A stretch of 45,615 nt of DNA, taken from Salinivirgaceae bacterium. Its GTDB lineage: Bacteria; Bacteroidota; Bacteroidia; Bacteroidales; SZUA-534. The position numbers and the translations under genes are program-made. The notes below the pieces were generated by a model. The model did no database searches and had not been told where the DNA came from. It saw nothing but the letters and a program-made list of their open reading frames with translations. Location: contig JAFZWI010000076.1 in assembly GCA_017617355.1 (NCBI GenBank), forward strand, positions 1-45,615. Reading direction: 5' to 3'. Of this stretch, positions 17,501 through 25,746 are shown piece after piece; within the stretch, counting starts at the first letter, position 1, and every line of letters starts with the position of its first letter.

Positions 17501-18094
17501 GTGGCCATTGATGTAAACCACAAACCCATCGTCATAGTCCAAATCGAGGAACAGTTGGCTTATCGACTCCAAATTATTGATTGTAAACCTCTTGCGAACA
17601 AAAACCGATATTGTGCCATATGGGACTTCGGTCGCGGCATAGTTTGAGCTGTAGCCGAAACCGCCCTTACCAACCGGCCATTTAGAATCATCATAATCGG
17701 CTTTATACCAATCTTTTGAAATATCTGGCGAGCCAATAGCATATGAGAATTCGTCTGTCGCATTCACTAACGGATTATAAAAGATTGTGCCGCCAACGGA
17801 ATATTCGTAAAGGTCTTTGCCAGAAGCAAATACAAGCAAATATCCGCCTGCAGGCAACGTTACCGACGGAAATGTCCATTTGGTGAGATTCGAAGCCTTG
17901 TCCGACAAGTGCCAACCTTCGAGGTTGACATCAGCCGATGATGTGTTGTAGAGTTCAATCCAATCGGCATTATCGCCGTATTCATCTAAAAATGAAGTGG
18001 ATGACGAGCAATACTCGTTAATCACCACCTGCGCGTTGGAAATGAAATTCACCAGAACCGCAACAAAAACCGCAATAATTCTAATCGCCTTCAT
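14522..18094 (-). CDS. CotH/lamin-tail T9SS protein 1, with inserted domain
   Basis: A 1190-residue secreted protein. The order is: signal peptide (1-21); lamin-tail domain 1 (VVINEYCSSS onward, about 22-100 and 294-365); an inserted beta-rich domain (about 100-293) that splits it; a chitobiase/FN3-like segment (GTPIYYTIDGSVPN, about 392-405); a CotH kinase-like domain (about 450-800, with WRWIAYDTDFGFG); a short InlB-type repeat with RAVARPGYKFVRW; lamin-tail domain 2 (VVINEINFKS); and a C-terminal T9SS sorting domain (RPNPF near its start, PGLYFAKI near its end). CotH proteins are atypical protein kinases, known from spore coats. Here the protein is exported, so a role in surface biology is inferred. 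Its two downstream-numbered neighbours are paralogs lacking the insertion. Its 3' end overlaps the convergent CPBP gene. Confidence 0.85.
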   Translation of the reverse strand: MKAIRIIAVFVAVLVNFISNAQVVINEYCSSSTSFLDEYGDNADWIELYNTSSADVNLEGWHLSDKASNLTKWTFPSVTLPAGGYLLVFASGKDLYEYSVGGTIFYNPLVNATDEFSYAIGSPDISKDWYKADYDDSKWPVGKGGFGYSSNYAATEVPYGTISVFVRKRFTINNLESISQLFLDLDYDDGFVVYINGHEVARENLGEVGKITPYDEVTPNYVNPLLANGSPLLHYDLSANLKYLVEGENVLAIQIHNISETSSDLLLYPFLTAGSTVNDNRKLSDLLGLKPVSNTKYLHTNFNISADGEPIFLTNASGAIVHQTDSTVVPNDVSRGLSPGGASKWVFFAEPTPGSANTTKSYSTAQKNDITFSVSGGLQIEKQTLTMTSAAGTPIYYTIDGSVPNKESILYATPLKISKTTVIRAISYCDTLLPGQPASRSFIFPDHEISLPVFSLVTDPYNLYDYNYGIYVEGPDAESADPHYGANYHKDWERPMHIECFFPNGEEIIDQDAGVKIAGAWSRAHAQKSFAFHARKAYGKNRFDCKLFSNKDISSFKSFVLRNSGNDWYSTMFRDAFITGLVRNNNIDIQAYQPSVVYLNGEYWGILNLREKINEHYVANNYNWVDADEVDLLELSGTVVHGDDSHYNAIKSFLVSHSISNVDNYEYVATQLDLDEFIEYMVLEIYCNNGDWPGNNCKFWHPQVDGGRWRWIAYDTDFGFGLYSDTGYEEDMLGSCLHNTAGPTFILNKLTASEIFTRNFVNRFADRLNNEFHPDVVNSLIDSLSENISNEIAYHINRWHAIGNWNNNVERMRTFAEERPSYLREHIRDHFSAGKDVKITLGANDSKAGYIQLNSLTLNNFPWSGTYFSKVPVSLRAVARPGYKFVRWVDSDDQTVDTHAGIKVTLSKASRYTAVFEPTNDMYNSVVINEINFKSSDDFDTKDWVELYNTTDAAINISGWKLAGENLDEAFTIPVGTIIPPYGYVVVCANRIKLVSLNSGLQNVIGNFAFRLSGYDKVQLFDSEWNLVDDVEYNTKTWANADGNGYTLALTDPFADNAARRLWHANDLHGTPGAENGSFSPSHDDFSISDDSFRVGVVEEHEVPESFAFCRPNPFCESAEIVWNQAVASNTRVQVFSAQGVVLADFGSNFYAEGEHFLNITSAVNWQPGLYFAKIAIDGCNPIIIKILRQ

Positions 18095-18114
18095 AACATA
18101 AAATTATACGGAGG

Positions 18115-18122
18115 CAAAAATA
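18115..18122 (-). promoter_or_regulatory. Promoter -7 box of CotH gene 1
   Basis: TATTTTTG on the minus strand, 20 bases before the start codon, matches TAnnTTTG. A -33 element is not evident. With the terminator at 18169-18196 it makes this CotH gene a separate unit. Confidence 0.5.
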
Positions 18123-18168
18123 GTATGTTTCCGCATGGTAGGTTACGATTATTCGATACCCATAAAAA

Positions 18169-18196
18169 AACGGCAGCCCGTTCCCGAACTACCGTT
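18169..18196 (-). terminator. Intrinsic terminator after CotH gene 2
   Basis: On the minus strand AACGGTAG pairs with CTGCCGTT (one T-G wobble) around a 12-base loop and is followed by TTTTTT, 24 bases after the stop of the middle CotH gene. Confidence 0.8.
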
Positions 18197-18219
18197 TATC
18201 TGAAAACAATAAAATCTTC

Positions 18220-21200
18220 TTATTGTTTCATAATCTTCAGAAGAACAGGACGTTGACCAGCGATTTCAATTTTTGCGAAATACAACCCCGATTCCCAGTT
18301 TGCTGCAATCTCGCTAATATCCAATGTATGCATACCTTCGCCGAACACATCGTCGCATATTTTGCTTATTTTAAGTCCGTTAATCGAAAATAATTCTATA
18401 TTGACGGCAGCTTCGACGGTCTGCTCCCACATTATGCGGGCATCGCTACGGAACGGATTAGGGTAGCACATTGCTACTAACTCCGGCACAATCTGTTCGT
18501 CAACATCAACATAGAAAGTATTATCAACGATAGAGAAATCGCCATGCGATGGATTGAATGTGCCGTTTTGCGCACCAGGCGTACCATGCATATCGCTGTC
18601 GCTCCACAGCTTATAGCTAGCATTATCAGCAAACGGGTCGGTCAAGGCAAGTGTTTTTCCAGTACCATCAGCATCGCCCCACGTTTTTGCATACTCAACT
18701 TCATCAACAAGATTACCCTCAGAATCAAACAATTGTATCTTAGCACTTTTTCCGAGGCCAAATACGAAATCGCCAACAACACTCACACTTTGCAATTTCG
18801 GATTCAGCTTGAACAACTTGTTTTGATTCGAGCTTACAACCAAGTAGCCATACGGCTGAATTATTGTTCCCATAGGAATGGTATAAGCCTCTTCTGGATT
18901 CTCCCCGCTAAGTTTCCAGCCCGAAAGGTTGATAGCTGCCGAGGTAGTATTGTAGAGCTCAATCCAATCCTTAGTGTCGAAATCATCGGCTGATTTATAG
19001 TTTATCTCATTGATTACAATATTGTTAATGCCAGAATTATCCGATTCGAAAACTGCTGTGTATTTTGATGCCGTAGCAAGTTTTACACTGATTCCCGCAT
19101 GCTCATCAACATTGTTACCATCGGAATCCTCCCAATGCGAGAATTTATAACCCGGACGAGCCACCGCACGAATCGAAATCGGCACATTCTTGAAATAAGT
19201 ACCGCTCCACGGGAAATTTTTCAGCGTGAGCGAGTTTAGCTGCACATATCCGGCCTTATCATCGTTGGTGTTGATTGTAACATTGACATCGGCACCAACC
19301 TTGAAGTGTGTGCGCAGATGCTCACGCACATTTTTCGGACGCTTTTGGGCGAACTCTTTCATTCCATTGCCATCGTTAGTGCCTTTGCCCCAGCGCGAGT
19401 TGTGAGAAACGATTTCTTCCGAAATATTATTATACAGACTATCAACAAGATGATTTACATTTTTCGGCAAGAATTCGTTGTTCATACGATCGGCGAAGCG
19501 GTTTGAAATGTCATTTTTGAATTGCTGGTTCTTTGCAAGATTACGAAACAGTTTGTTCGCCCAAGTATTGCCGTGCTGGTCCTTTTCATTAAGACAGGTT
19601 TGCAGCTTGTCATCACCCGACTGGTCTCCCCAAATAGAATAACACTGGTCGGTGTCGAAAAGGAACCAACGCCAGCGGCTGCCGGGCTTCTTCGATTTCC
19701 ACATCTTTACGTTGTTGTGCGGCCAGTCGTTGTTCGAGCCAAAAATCTCCGACACCATATATTCCATATACTCATCAACATCGATAAGTATTTTAACCAT
19801 CCGATAGCAGTCGTCATTACTCATATCGTTTGATTCAACGTAGCTAATCAGCGCGTCGTAAGCCTCCATATCACCCTCCTTGGGCGACATATCTTTTGTA
19901 ACATCGCTCGCCACAATCAGGTCCACCTTGTCGTGGTCGACGTGCGGATAGTGTCCCTCTATGTAATGCTCATTAATCTTCTCACGGATGTTCAGAATGC
20001 CGTAATACTCTCCGTTCAAGAATACAACGGCAGGCTGATAGGCCTGAATATCGATGTTAGTTCCGGCCACAAGATGCGTAATCATTGCATCACGGAAGTG
20101 TGTGCCGCCAAAGTCGTTACCTGAGTTACGCAGCGTGAAAGCTTTGAAGCGTGTCAGATCGAGCTCATCGAAAATTTTTGCATCAAAGTATTTCTTGCCA
20201 TACGAGCTGCGGGCATGAATGGCAAGTGATTTCTGGTCATTCATACGGCTGTAGGCACCAGCAACCTGCATCCCGGCATCCTGGTCAACAATCTTTTCGC
20301 CATTTTTGTATATCTCAACGTGAACAGGCTCCTCCCAATCTTCATAATAGTTCGCGCGGCGCGGAGTTGCGTTCAAGTCAGCGTTAGGCCCCTCAACAAG
20401 AAGTCCGGTGCTGTAATCCCACAGATTATCGGGGGCCGTCGTGAGTGAAACAACTGGCAAATCGAATGTCGATGAGTGACTTAGCGTTTTGTTCGGGTCA
20501 ACTTTTGTGGTTTGCTGGCCGCCGGCCCACCAGTTCCACGAGGTCTCGGTAGTGATAGGTTCGCCATTCTTCTTGTCTCGATTTACCCAACGCAGGCGTT
20601 TACCAAAAATGTAGCTCTGTGTTGCTGGTTGTGCGGGCAACATATTGTCGTTGAAAGTGATGGCGCGAATAATTGTTGTTGTGTCAACGGTTATCGGCCC
20701 GGTGTACTTAAACGATTTTTCGGTAGGAACGGTGCAATCGAGCGTATAATAAATTGGTGTGTTTCCACTAGTCGATAACTCAATTGTGACTTTTGATTTC
20801 ATCACTCCGCCTTCGGGAGATATTATTACTTGTGGTGTTTCAGCAGATTCATAGACCTTTGTGGTGTTGGCTGCACCTGGTGTTGGTTCCGCAAAAAACA
20901 CCCATTTCCCATTGCCGTCAGGATACAAACCGCGACTAATATCGTTGGGTACTACAAGTGTATCAGTCTGATGCACAATTTTTCCCGAAGCATTACTCAA
21001 GAAAAACGCCTCGCCTTCCGACGAGATGTTAAAGTTTGTATGCAGATATTTTCCTTCGACCACTTTGGTAATATCCCTACCCGAAGCGAAAACCTTCAAA
21101 TATCCGCCTGCCTTAATCGTAACTGCCGGAAATGTCCATTTGTCAAGTTTATCCGCCTTGTCAGACAAATGCCAACCCTCAAGATTGACATCTGCCGACG

Positions 21201-21351
21201 ATGTGTTCAGCAACTCAATCCAATCGCTGCTGCCACCATACTCGTCTCTGAATTTTGTTGAGTTTGCGCAATATTCATTGATTACTATTTGTGCGTTTGC
21301 TGCCGTTGCAGTTAGAACCGCCAAGGCGAGTAATTGAATTTTATTCATCAT
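18220..21351 (-). CDS. CotH/lamin-tail T9SS protein 2
   Basis: A 1043-residue secreted protein: signal peptide (about 1-20, ending NAQ), lamin-tail domain 1 (about 22-165, uninterrupted), chitobiase/FN3-like segment (NTPIYYTLDCTVP), CotH kinase-like domain (about 295-650, with RWRWFLFDTDQ), an InlB-like repeat (RPGYKFSHWED), lamin-tail domain 2 (VVINE-type start, about 790-920) and a T9SS C-terminal domain beginning CYPNPF and ending near LLKIMKQ. Phrases shared with the other two copies, such as VVFLNGEYYGILNIREKINEHY and DIQAYQP, show that they are paralogs. Both its own promoter and terminator can be seen. It is probably surface-exposed or released through the type IX system; substrate and role are unknown. 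Confidence 0.86.
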   Translation of the reverse strand: MMNKIQLLALAVLTATAANAQIVINEYCANSTKFRDEYGGSSDWIELLNTSSADVNLEGWHLSDKADKLDKWTFPAVTIKAGGYLKVFASGRDITKVVEGKYLHTNFNISSEGEAFFLSNASGKIVHQTDTLVVPNDISRGLYPDGNGKWVFFAEPTPGAANTTKVYESAETPQVIISPEGGVMKSKVTIELSTSGNTPIYYTLDCTVPTEKSFKYTGPITVDTTTIIRAITFNDNMLPAQPATQSYIFGKRLRWVNRDKKNGEPITTETSWNWWAGGQQTTKVDPNKTLSHSSTFDLPVVSLTTAPDNLWDYSTGLLVEGPNADLNATPRRANYYEDWEEPVHVEIYKNGEKIVDQDAGMQVAGAYSRMNDQKSLAIHARSSYGKKYFDAKIFDELDLTRFKAFTLRNSGNDFGGTHFRDAMITHLVAGTNIDIQAYQPAVVFLNGEYYGILNIREKINEHYIEGHYPHVDHDKVDLIVASDVTKDMSPKEGDMEAYDALISYVESNDMSNDDCYRMVKILIDVDEYMEYMVSEIFGSNNDWPHNNVKMWKSKKPGSRWRWFLFDTDQCYSIWGDQSGDDKLQTCLNEKDQHGNTWANKLFRNLAKNQQFKNDISNRFADRMNNEFLPKNVNHLVDSLYNNISEEIVSHNSRWGKGTNDGNGMKEFAQKRPKNVREHLRTHFKVGADVNVTINTNDDKAGYVQLNSLTLKNFPWSGTYFKNVPISIRAVARPGYKFSHWEDSDGNNVDEHAGISVKLATASKYTAVFESDNSGINNIVINEINYKSADDFDTKDWIELYNTTSAAINLSGWKLSGENPEEAYTIPMGTIIQPYGYLVVSSNQNKLFKLNPKLQSVSVVGDFVFGLGKSAKIQLFDSEGNLVDEVEYAKTWGDADGTGKTLALTDPFADNASYKLWSDSDMHGTPGAQNGTFNPSHGDFSIVDNTFYVDVDEQIVPELVAMCYPNPFRSDARIMWEQTVEAAVNIELFSINGLKISKICDDVFGEGMHTLDISEIAANWESGLYFAKIEIAGQRPVLLKIMKQ

Positions 21352-21371
21352 AACATTTTTTCAAAAACGCG

Positions 21372-21400
21372 CAAATGTAGCACTTTAATGGAACGTGCAA
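21372..21400 (-). promoter_or_regulatory. Promoter of CotH gene 2
   Basis: TACATTTG (21379 to 21372, minus) matches TAnnTTTG, with TTG (21400 to 21398) 18 bases upstream. The start codon is 20 bases downstream. Confidence 0.65.
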
Positions 21401-21516
21401 GGCTTTTTTGTGAACGAAACGTTGGCAAAATATATGTACAGGTCGACATAAATCAACCTACACAAACAATATGATTTTCAATTTTGGTTTTTGCTGTATC
21501 CAAAAACAAAAAAAAA

Positions 21517-21542
21517 CGGCAGTCAGCGCACGCCAACTGCCG
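21517..21542 (-). terminator. Intrinsic terminator after CotH gene 3
   Basis: CGGCAGT pairs perfectly with ACTGCCG around a 12-base loop. The minus strand continues with an uninterrupted T-run. It lies 25 bases after the stop of the largest-numbered CotH gene. Confidence 0.82.
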
Positions 21543-21567
21543 ATAAAAGAGTTACAATCAATAGCAC

Positions 21568-24500
21568 TTATTGCTTGATAATGCGAACATTAATAGGCAT
21601 TTGTCCGTCAATACTGATTTTAGCGATATACAACCCTGGTGTGCAAGCTGCTATAGCTCTGCTGATGTCGATTTGTTGCTGACCTTGCGCGAACCATTCG
21701 TCACAAATTTGCGCCACACAGTTGCCAAATGCATTGAATAGTTCAATCCGCACGTTTGCGTCGGCGGTCTGTTGCCACAAAAGCGCGGCCTCGCTGTTGA
21801 CAGGGTTCGGATAGCATACTGCCGATACGCTGGCTGCCTGAGCCTCTGTTATGTCAACAAAAATCTTTTCGTTCGCATTGAAATCGCTGCGCGACGGGTT
21901 GAATGTACCATTCTGCGCTCCCGGCGTTCCGTGCAAATCGCTGCCACTCCACAACTTATAGTTAGCGTTATCGGCAAACGGGTCGGTCAGAGCAATGGTT
22001 TTGCCTGTTCCATTGGCATCACCCCACGATTTGGCGTACAAAACCTCATCAATAAGAGCACCCTCTGAATCAAAGAGTTGCAGTTTGTCTTCCTTGCCCA
22101 ATCCGAACGTAAAATCACACACATAGTTTGTCACATCAGGGTTGAAAGTGAGCAACTTGTTCTGGTTAGCGCAAACGACTAAATAGCCATAAGCCTCGAT
22201 CGTTGTGCCCACCGGCATTGTAAAGGCTTCATCAGACTCACCATCAAGCATTTTCCAACCAGACAGATTGATAGCGGCAGCTGTTGTGTTATAAAGTTCA
22301 ATCCAATCCTTGGTGTCAAAATCGTCAGCCGACTTGTAATTTATCTCGTTTATAACCACGCTATTAAATGCCGCATTAGCATCCTTTTCAAAAACTGCAG
22401 TGATGTCTGCGTCGTTGTCCAAAGTAACTTCAATGCCAGCGCTGGTGCTCTCGGGTATTCCACCATCGAATTCCCAACGAACAAACTTATAACCCGGACG
22501 CGCCACTGCACGCAATTTCACCGGCACATTCTTAAAATACGAACCACTCCAAGGAAACTTTTTCAAGGTAAGTGAATTAAGCTCAATATAACCAGCTTTG
22601 CTGTCGTTGGCGCTAAGCGTTACTTTAACATCGTCACCAACATCGAAGCTATTACGGAGGTGCTTACGCATATTGTTTGGACGGCTTGAGGCAAAATCTT
22701 TCATTCCATCGCCTTTGTTGCCACCTCCCCAAAGATAGGAATGGTACCACATTTCATCCTTTATGTTATTATACAGACTGTCAATCAGTTTCCTGACATT
22801 TGAAGGACGGAATTCATAGTTCATACGGTCGGCAAATCGGTTGGCAAGTTCATTACGGAACGTTGTATTTTTCACCAGATTACGCAGCAGAACATTCGAC
22901 CAAGTGTCACCGTTTTTGCCTTTTTCGGTCAGACATTTTGCCAACTTGTCGTACGTGGCTTTATCCTCATCACGATCCCAAATATTGTACGATTGATCGG
23001 TGTCGTATAGCATCCAGCGCCAGCGTCCGCCGTTCTTTTTCGACTTCCACATCTTAACGTTGTTATGCGGCCAATCGTCATTGCCACCATATATTTCCGA
23101 CACCAAATACTCAATGTACTCGTCAATGTCGATTTGTGCAGCAACCTGCTGATAGTTGGCATCATCAGTTAAATCATGAGAGCTGATGAAATCCATCATT
23201 GCGTTATAATCATCCATATCGCCTTCTGACGCAGTCACGCCATTGCCTTTTCCGGCAAGAATGTCCACTTTGTCATGATCAACATGCGGATAATGGCTCT
23301 CAACATAATACTCGTTCAGCTTCTCGCGTATATTCAAAATGCCCCAGTACTCACCATTCAAATAGACAACTGCTGGCTGATACGCCTGAATATCAATATT
23401 ATTATTTGCTACGAGATGCGTAATCATTGCATCTCGGAAAAAAGTACTGCCAGCATCGTTACCCGAATCGCGCAGAACGAACGATTTGAACCGTTTGATA
23501 TCGAGTTCATCGAACAATTTTGTCTCGAAATACTTTTTACCGTAAGCGTTGCGGGCATGCAGAGTGAACGATTTTTGATTGTTACTCTGGCTCCACGCAC
23601 CGGCAATCTCTATTCCTGCATCTTGGTCGAGGCGCTTCGTGCCATCGGTCCAGTAAAGTTCAACATGTACGGGGCGTTCCCAATCCTGATGGAAATTGGC
23701 ACCATAATAGGGTTCTCCAGATAAGTCGGCATTCGGGCCAAATACATAAATACCTGTTTCCCAATCCCATAGATTATCGGGTTGTGTTGTCAGCGAAAAC
23801 ACTGGCAGATTGAACCGTGATGGGTGCTCAAAAATAAGATGAGGATTATAATGTATTGTCGTGTCGTGGGTAATCTCACTAATATCGCCTCCGTTTCTTA
23901 AAAACTCCTCAGCCTCATCCATCGTTATACCAGCGTTAAGAATCACATTGTGATAAGTTATTGTTGTGTCAATTATACTGCCATCCCACAAATCACGGCG
24001 GAGCGTGTGCAGCCTTTCTGGGAAAATGTAAGTCTGCGTCGAAGGCTGGCCTGGCATCAAATCGCCGTTGAATGTAGTGGCGCGGATAACCGTTGTTGAG
24101 TCAACTGTGATTGGGCCGGTATAGAGCAACGATGTGTCAGTCGGCTCGGTGCAGTCGAGAGTATAATATATAGGTGTGTTGCCGTCGGTTGAGAGTGTAA
24201 CGGTCAGCGCCGATGTCTGAAAACCGCCTTCGGGCGAGAATTTAACGCTTGTGGTTGCCGATGAGGCGTAGGCCTTTGTGGTGTTGGCCTTGCCTGGTGT
24301 CGGCTCGGCAAAAAATGCCCAATTATTTCCACCATCGGGACTCAAACCACGGCTGGCGTTGCACGGAACGGCCACAGAATCAGTCTGATAAACAATTGCA
24401 CCAGCTGCGTTTGCCAAGAAAATAGACTCACCGTCCGATGAGATGTTGAAGTTTGTGTGCAGATACTTGCCTGCGGCTACAGTGGTAAGATTCTTGCCCG

Positions 24501-24777
24501 AAGCCATAACCAAAAGGTAGCCGTTGGCCGCGATTTTCACCGACGGAAACGTCCATTTTGCCAGATTAGTCGCATTGTCCGACAGGTGCCAGCCGTTCAA
24601 ATCGACTTCAGCCGACGATGTGTTGTAAAGTTCAATCCAGTCGGACTCTTCATTATATTCGTCTAAAAACGTGGATGTTGCCGAGCTATACTCGTTAATC
24701 ACAATTTGTGCGTTGGTATTGGCACAAAACAGAAATGTGGCGGCAAAAGCCGCGCAAAGTTTGAGTTGTTTTTTCAT
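21568..24777 (-). CDS. CotH/lamin-tail T9SS protein 3
   Basis: A 1069-residue secreted protein with the same order as its neighbour: signal peptide (ending NAQ, about 23), lamin-tail domain 1, chitobiase/FN3-like segment (NTPIYYTLDCTEP), CotH kinase-like domain (RWRWMLYDTDQS), InlB-like repeat (RPGYKFVRWEF), lamin-tail domain 2 (FNSVVINEINYKS) and T9SS sorting domain (CYPNPVNSEA near its start). It carries a roughly 45-residue linker between the chitobiase-like and CotH parts (around LRRDLWDGSIIDTTITYH) that differs in length from the other copies. It is the most upstream of the tandem array. All three keep the paired lamin-tail domains flanking the CotH core, so the architecture seems functional and not decaying. 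Confidence 0.86.
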   Translation of the reverse strand: MKKQLKLCAAFAATFLFCANTNAQIVINEYSSATSTFLDEYNEESDWIELYNTSSAEVDLNGWHLSDNATNLAKWTFPSVKIAANGYLLVMASGKNLTTVAAGKYLHTNFNISSDGESIFLANAAGAIVYQTDSVAVPCNASRGLSPDGGNNWAFFAEPTPGKANTTKAYASSATTSVKFSPEGGFQTSALTVTLSTDGNTPIYYTLDCTEPTDTSLLYTGPITVDSTTVIRATTFNGDLMPGQPSTQTYIFPERLHTLRRDLWDGSIIDTTITYHNVILNAGITMDEAEEFLRNGGDISEITHDTTIHYNPHLIFEHPSRFNLPVFSLTTQPDNLWDWETGIYVFGPNADLSGEPYYGANFHQDWERPVHVELYWTDGTKRLDQDAGIEIAGAWSQSNNQKSFTLHARNAYGKKYFETKLFDELDIKRFKSFVLRDSGNDAGSTFFRDAMITHLVANNNIDIQAYQPAVVYLNGEYWGILNIREKLNEYYVESHYPHVDHDKVDILAGKGNGVTASEGDMDDYNAMMDFISSHDLTDDANYQQVAAQIDIDEYIEYLVSEIYGGNDDWPHNNVKMWKSKKNGGRWRWMLYDTDQSYNIWDRDEDKATYDKLAKCLTEKGKNGDTWSNVLLRNLVKNTTFRNELANRFADRMNYEFRPSNVRKLIDSLYNNIKDEMWYHSYLWGGGNKGDGMKDFASSRPNNMRKHLRNSFDVGDDVKVTLSANDSKAGYIELNSLTLKKFPWSGSYFKNVPVKLRAVARPGYKFVRWEFDGGIPESTSAGIEVTLDNDADITAVFEKDANAAFNSVVINEINYKSADDFDTKDWIELYNTTAAAINLSGWKMLDGESDEAFTMPVGTTIEAYGYLVVCANQNKLLTFNPDVTNYVCDFTFGLGKEDKLQLFDSEGALIDEVLYAKSWGDANGTGKTIALTDPFADNANYKLWSGSDLHGTPGAQNGTFNPSRSDFNANEKIFVDITEAQAASVSAVCYPNPVNSEAALLWQQTADANVRIELFNAFGNCVAQICDEWFAQGQQQIDISRAIAACTPGLYIAKISIDGQMPINVRIIKQ

Positions 24778-24823
24778 AAAATTAGTTATGTGTTAGTTTG
24801 TAAATGTAATATGTTTCTTCAAA

Positions 24824-24831
24824 CAAAAATA
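24824..24831 (-). promoter_or_regulatory. Possible -7 box of CotH gene 3
   Basis: TATTTTTG on the minus strand matches TAnnTTTG, 46 bases before the start. A nearer TACATTTA (24808 to 24801) has one mismatch. No -33 element supports either. Confidence 0.35.
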
Positions 24832-24922
24832 CTCACGCACACAATAGACATAGCTTTTGCAATTTCATTACAAAAATTCTGTGATTTTTTATAAAAAAAC
24901 TAAGATTTGAACCGCTAGGGAA

Positions 24923-25576
24923 TCAAGCCGTCTTGTTAATATGACGGCGGAGCTTGCGCATATTGTTAAGGAAGGTCTTGCGCACTATCGGGTCTTGCGC
25001 CCAGTTTGGATATTTCGACGGCTGTGTAGATTGTGTGGTGAAAATCACGCTTATGGTGCTCTCACTCACAGGCATAATCTCCCAGCGGGCGCTGAAAGTG
25101 TCGAGCCGTTCTATATCTTTTTTCTTCGGAATCAGGTCGGTCTGCTGGTCAATGCTGACAATGATGCGGTCGCCACGGCGCGTAACGGTGTATTTCGACA
25201 CAAAATCCTGCTTACCAATAGGCCACGGAGCATCCATCAGTGTGTAAACAAACCATTCGGTGCTGTTGGTGCGGCGCACAATGCGGCAGCTCTCAACATT
25301 ACTCATCCAGATATCGGTTTTGTTAGGGTCGGAAATAATGGCAAGCAACTCTTCGGGTGAGCATTTCAGAATCATTTTTCCCGAACGCTCACGTGCGCGC
25401 TGCTTGTCGAGCGAAATCCAACGCTCAAAAACCTTTATATCATTATCCTTATCTTCGGTGACTAAAACCCAATCGGTATCGCTATCGGCATCAGCATCCG
25501 ACGCAACTGACAGATTTACAAAAAACAGACTGGCTACTAAAAAGATATATCTGAATATGTTCGAAATCAACTTCAT
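24923..25576 (-). CDS. START-domain protein, exported
   Basis: A 217-residue protein with an N-terminal signal or anchor segment (about 1-25), a short acidic Asp-rich stretch (DADADSDTD), then one START-type lipid-binding fold over the remaining 185 residues. Seen are the strand VLVTEDKDNDIKVFERW, the helix SPEELLAIISDPNKTDIW, and the segments DAPWPIGKQDF and RWEIMPV, which are typical of bacterial START domains. These domains hold lipids or other hydrophobic ligands in a deep pocket. Export suggests an envelope role. It lies upstream of the CotH array on the same strand, but about 145 bp from the first of those genes and with its own promoter, so a link is not shown. Confidence 0.82.
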   Translation of the reverse strand: MKLISNIFRYIFLVASLFFVNLSVASDADADSDTDWVLVTEDKDNDIKVFERWISLDKQRARERSGKMILKCSPEELLAIISDPNKTDIWMSNVESCRIVRRTNSTEWFVYTLMDAPWPIGKQDFVSKYTVTRRGDRIIVSIDQQTDLIPKKKDIERLDTFSARWEIMPVSESTISVIFTTQSTQPSKYPNWAQDPIVRKTFLNNMRKLRRHINKTA

Positions 25577-25595
25577 CTTTTTCGTATAAACGGCG

Positions 25596-25603
25596 CAAAT
25601 TTA
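25596..25603 (-). promoter_or_regulatory. Promoter -7 box of START gene
   Basis: TAAATTTG on the minus strand matches TAnnTTTG, 20 bases before the start. A TTG (25628 to 25626) lies 22 bases upstream, slightly longer than ideal. Confidence 0.5.
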
Positions 25604-25696
25604 GCAGATTATCCAATACTTGCGACAATTTTTTTCACAGAAAGTGCACGATTTTAGCATTATGCCACACAATCGGCATCCATAATGCACATTTGC

Positions 25697-25727
25697 TTCG
25701 CCTAATTCAAAAGATAGTTTACCTTTG
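25697..25727 (+). promoter_or_regulatory. Promoter of PASTA-T9SS-rluA-U32 operon
   Basis: TACCTTTG (25720-25727) matches TAnnTTTG. TTCG at 25697-25700, one mismatch from TTTG, lies exactly 19 bases upstream. The ATG at 25747 is 19 bases downstream. It appears to be the only promoter for the four-gene run up to 31469. Confidence 0.6.
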
Positions 25728-25746
25728 CGGATAAAGAAATACAGTT

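Noticed and set aside
14522..24777. CotH proteins as evidence for spore formation
   Set aside because: No other sporulation genes are present, and all three carry T9SS signals; the family name reflects its first description only.
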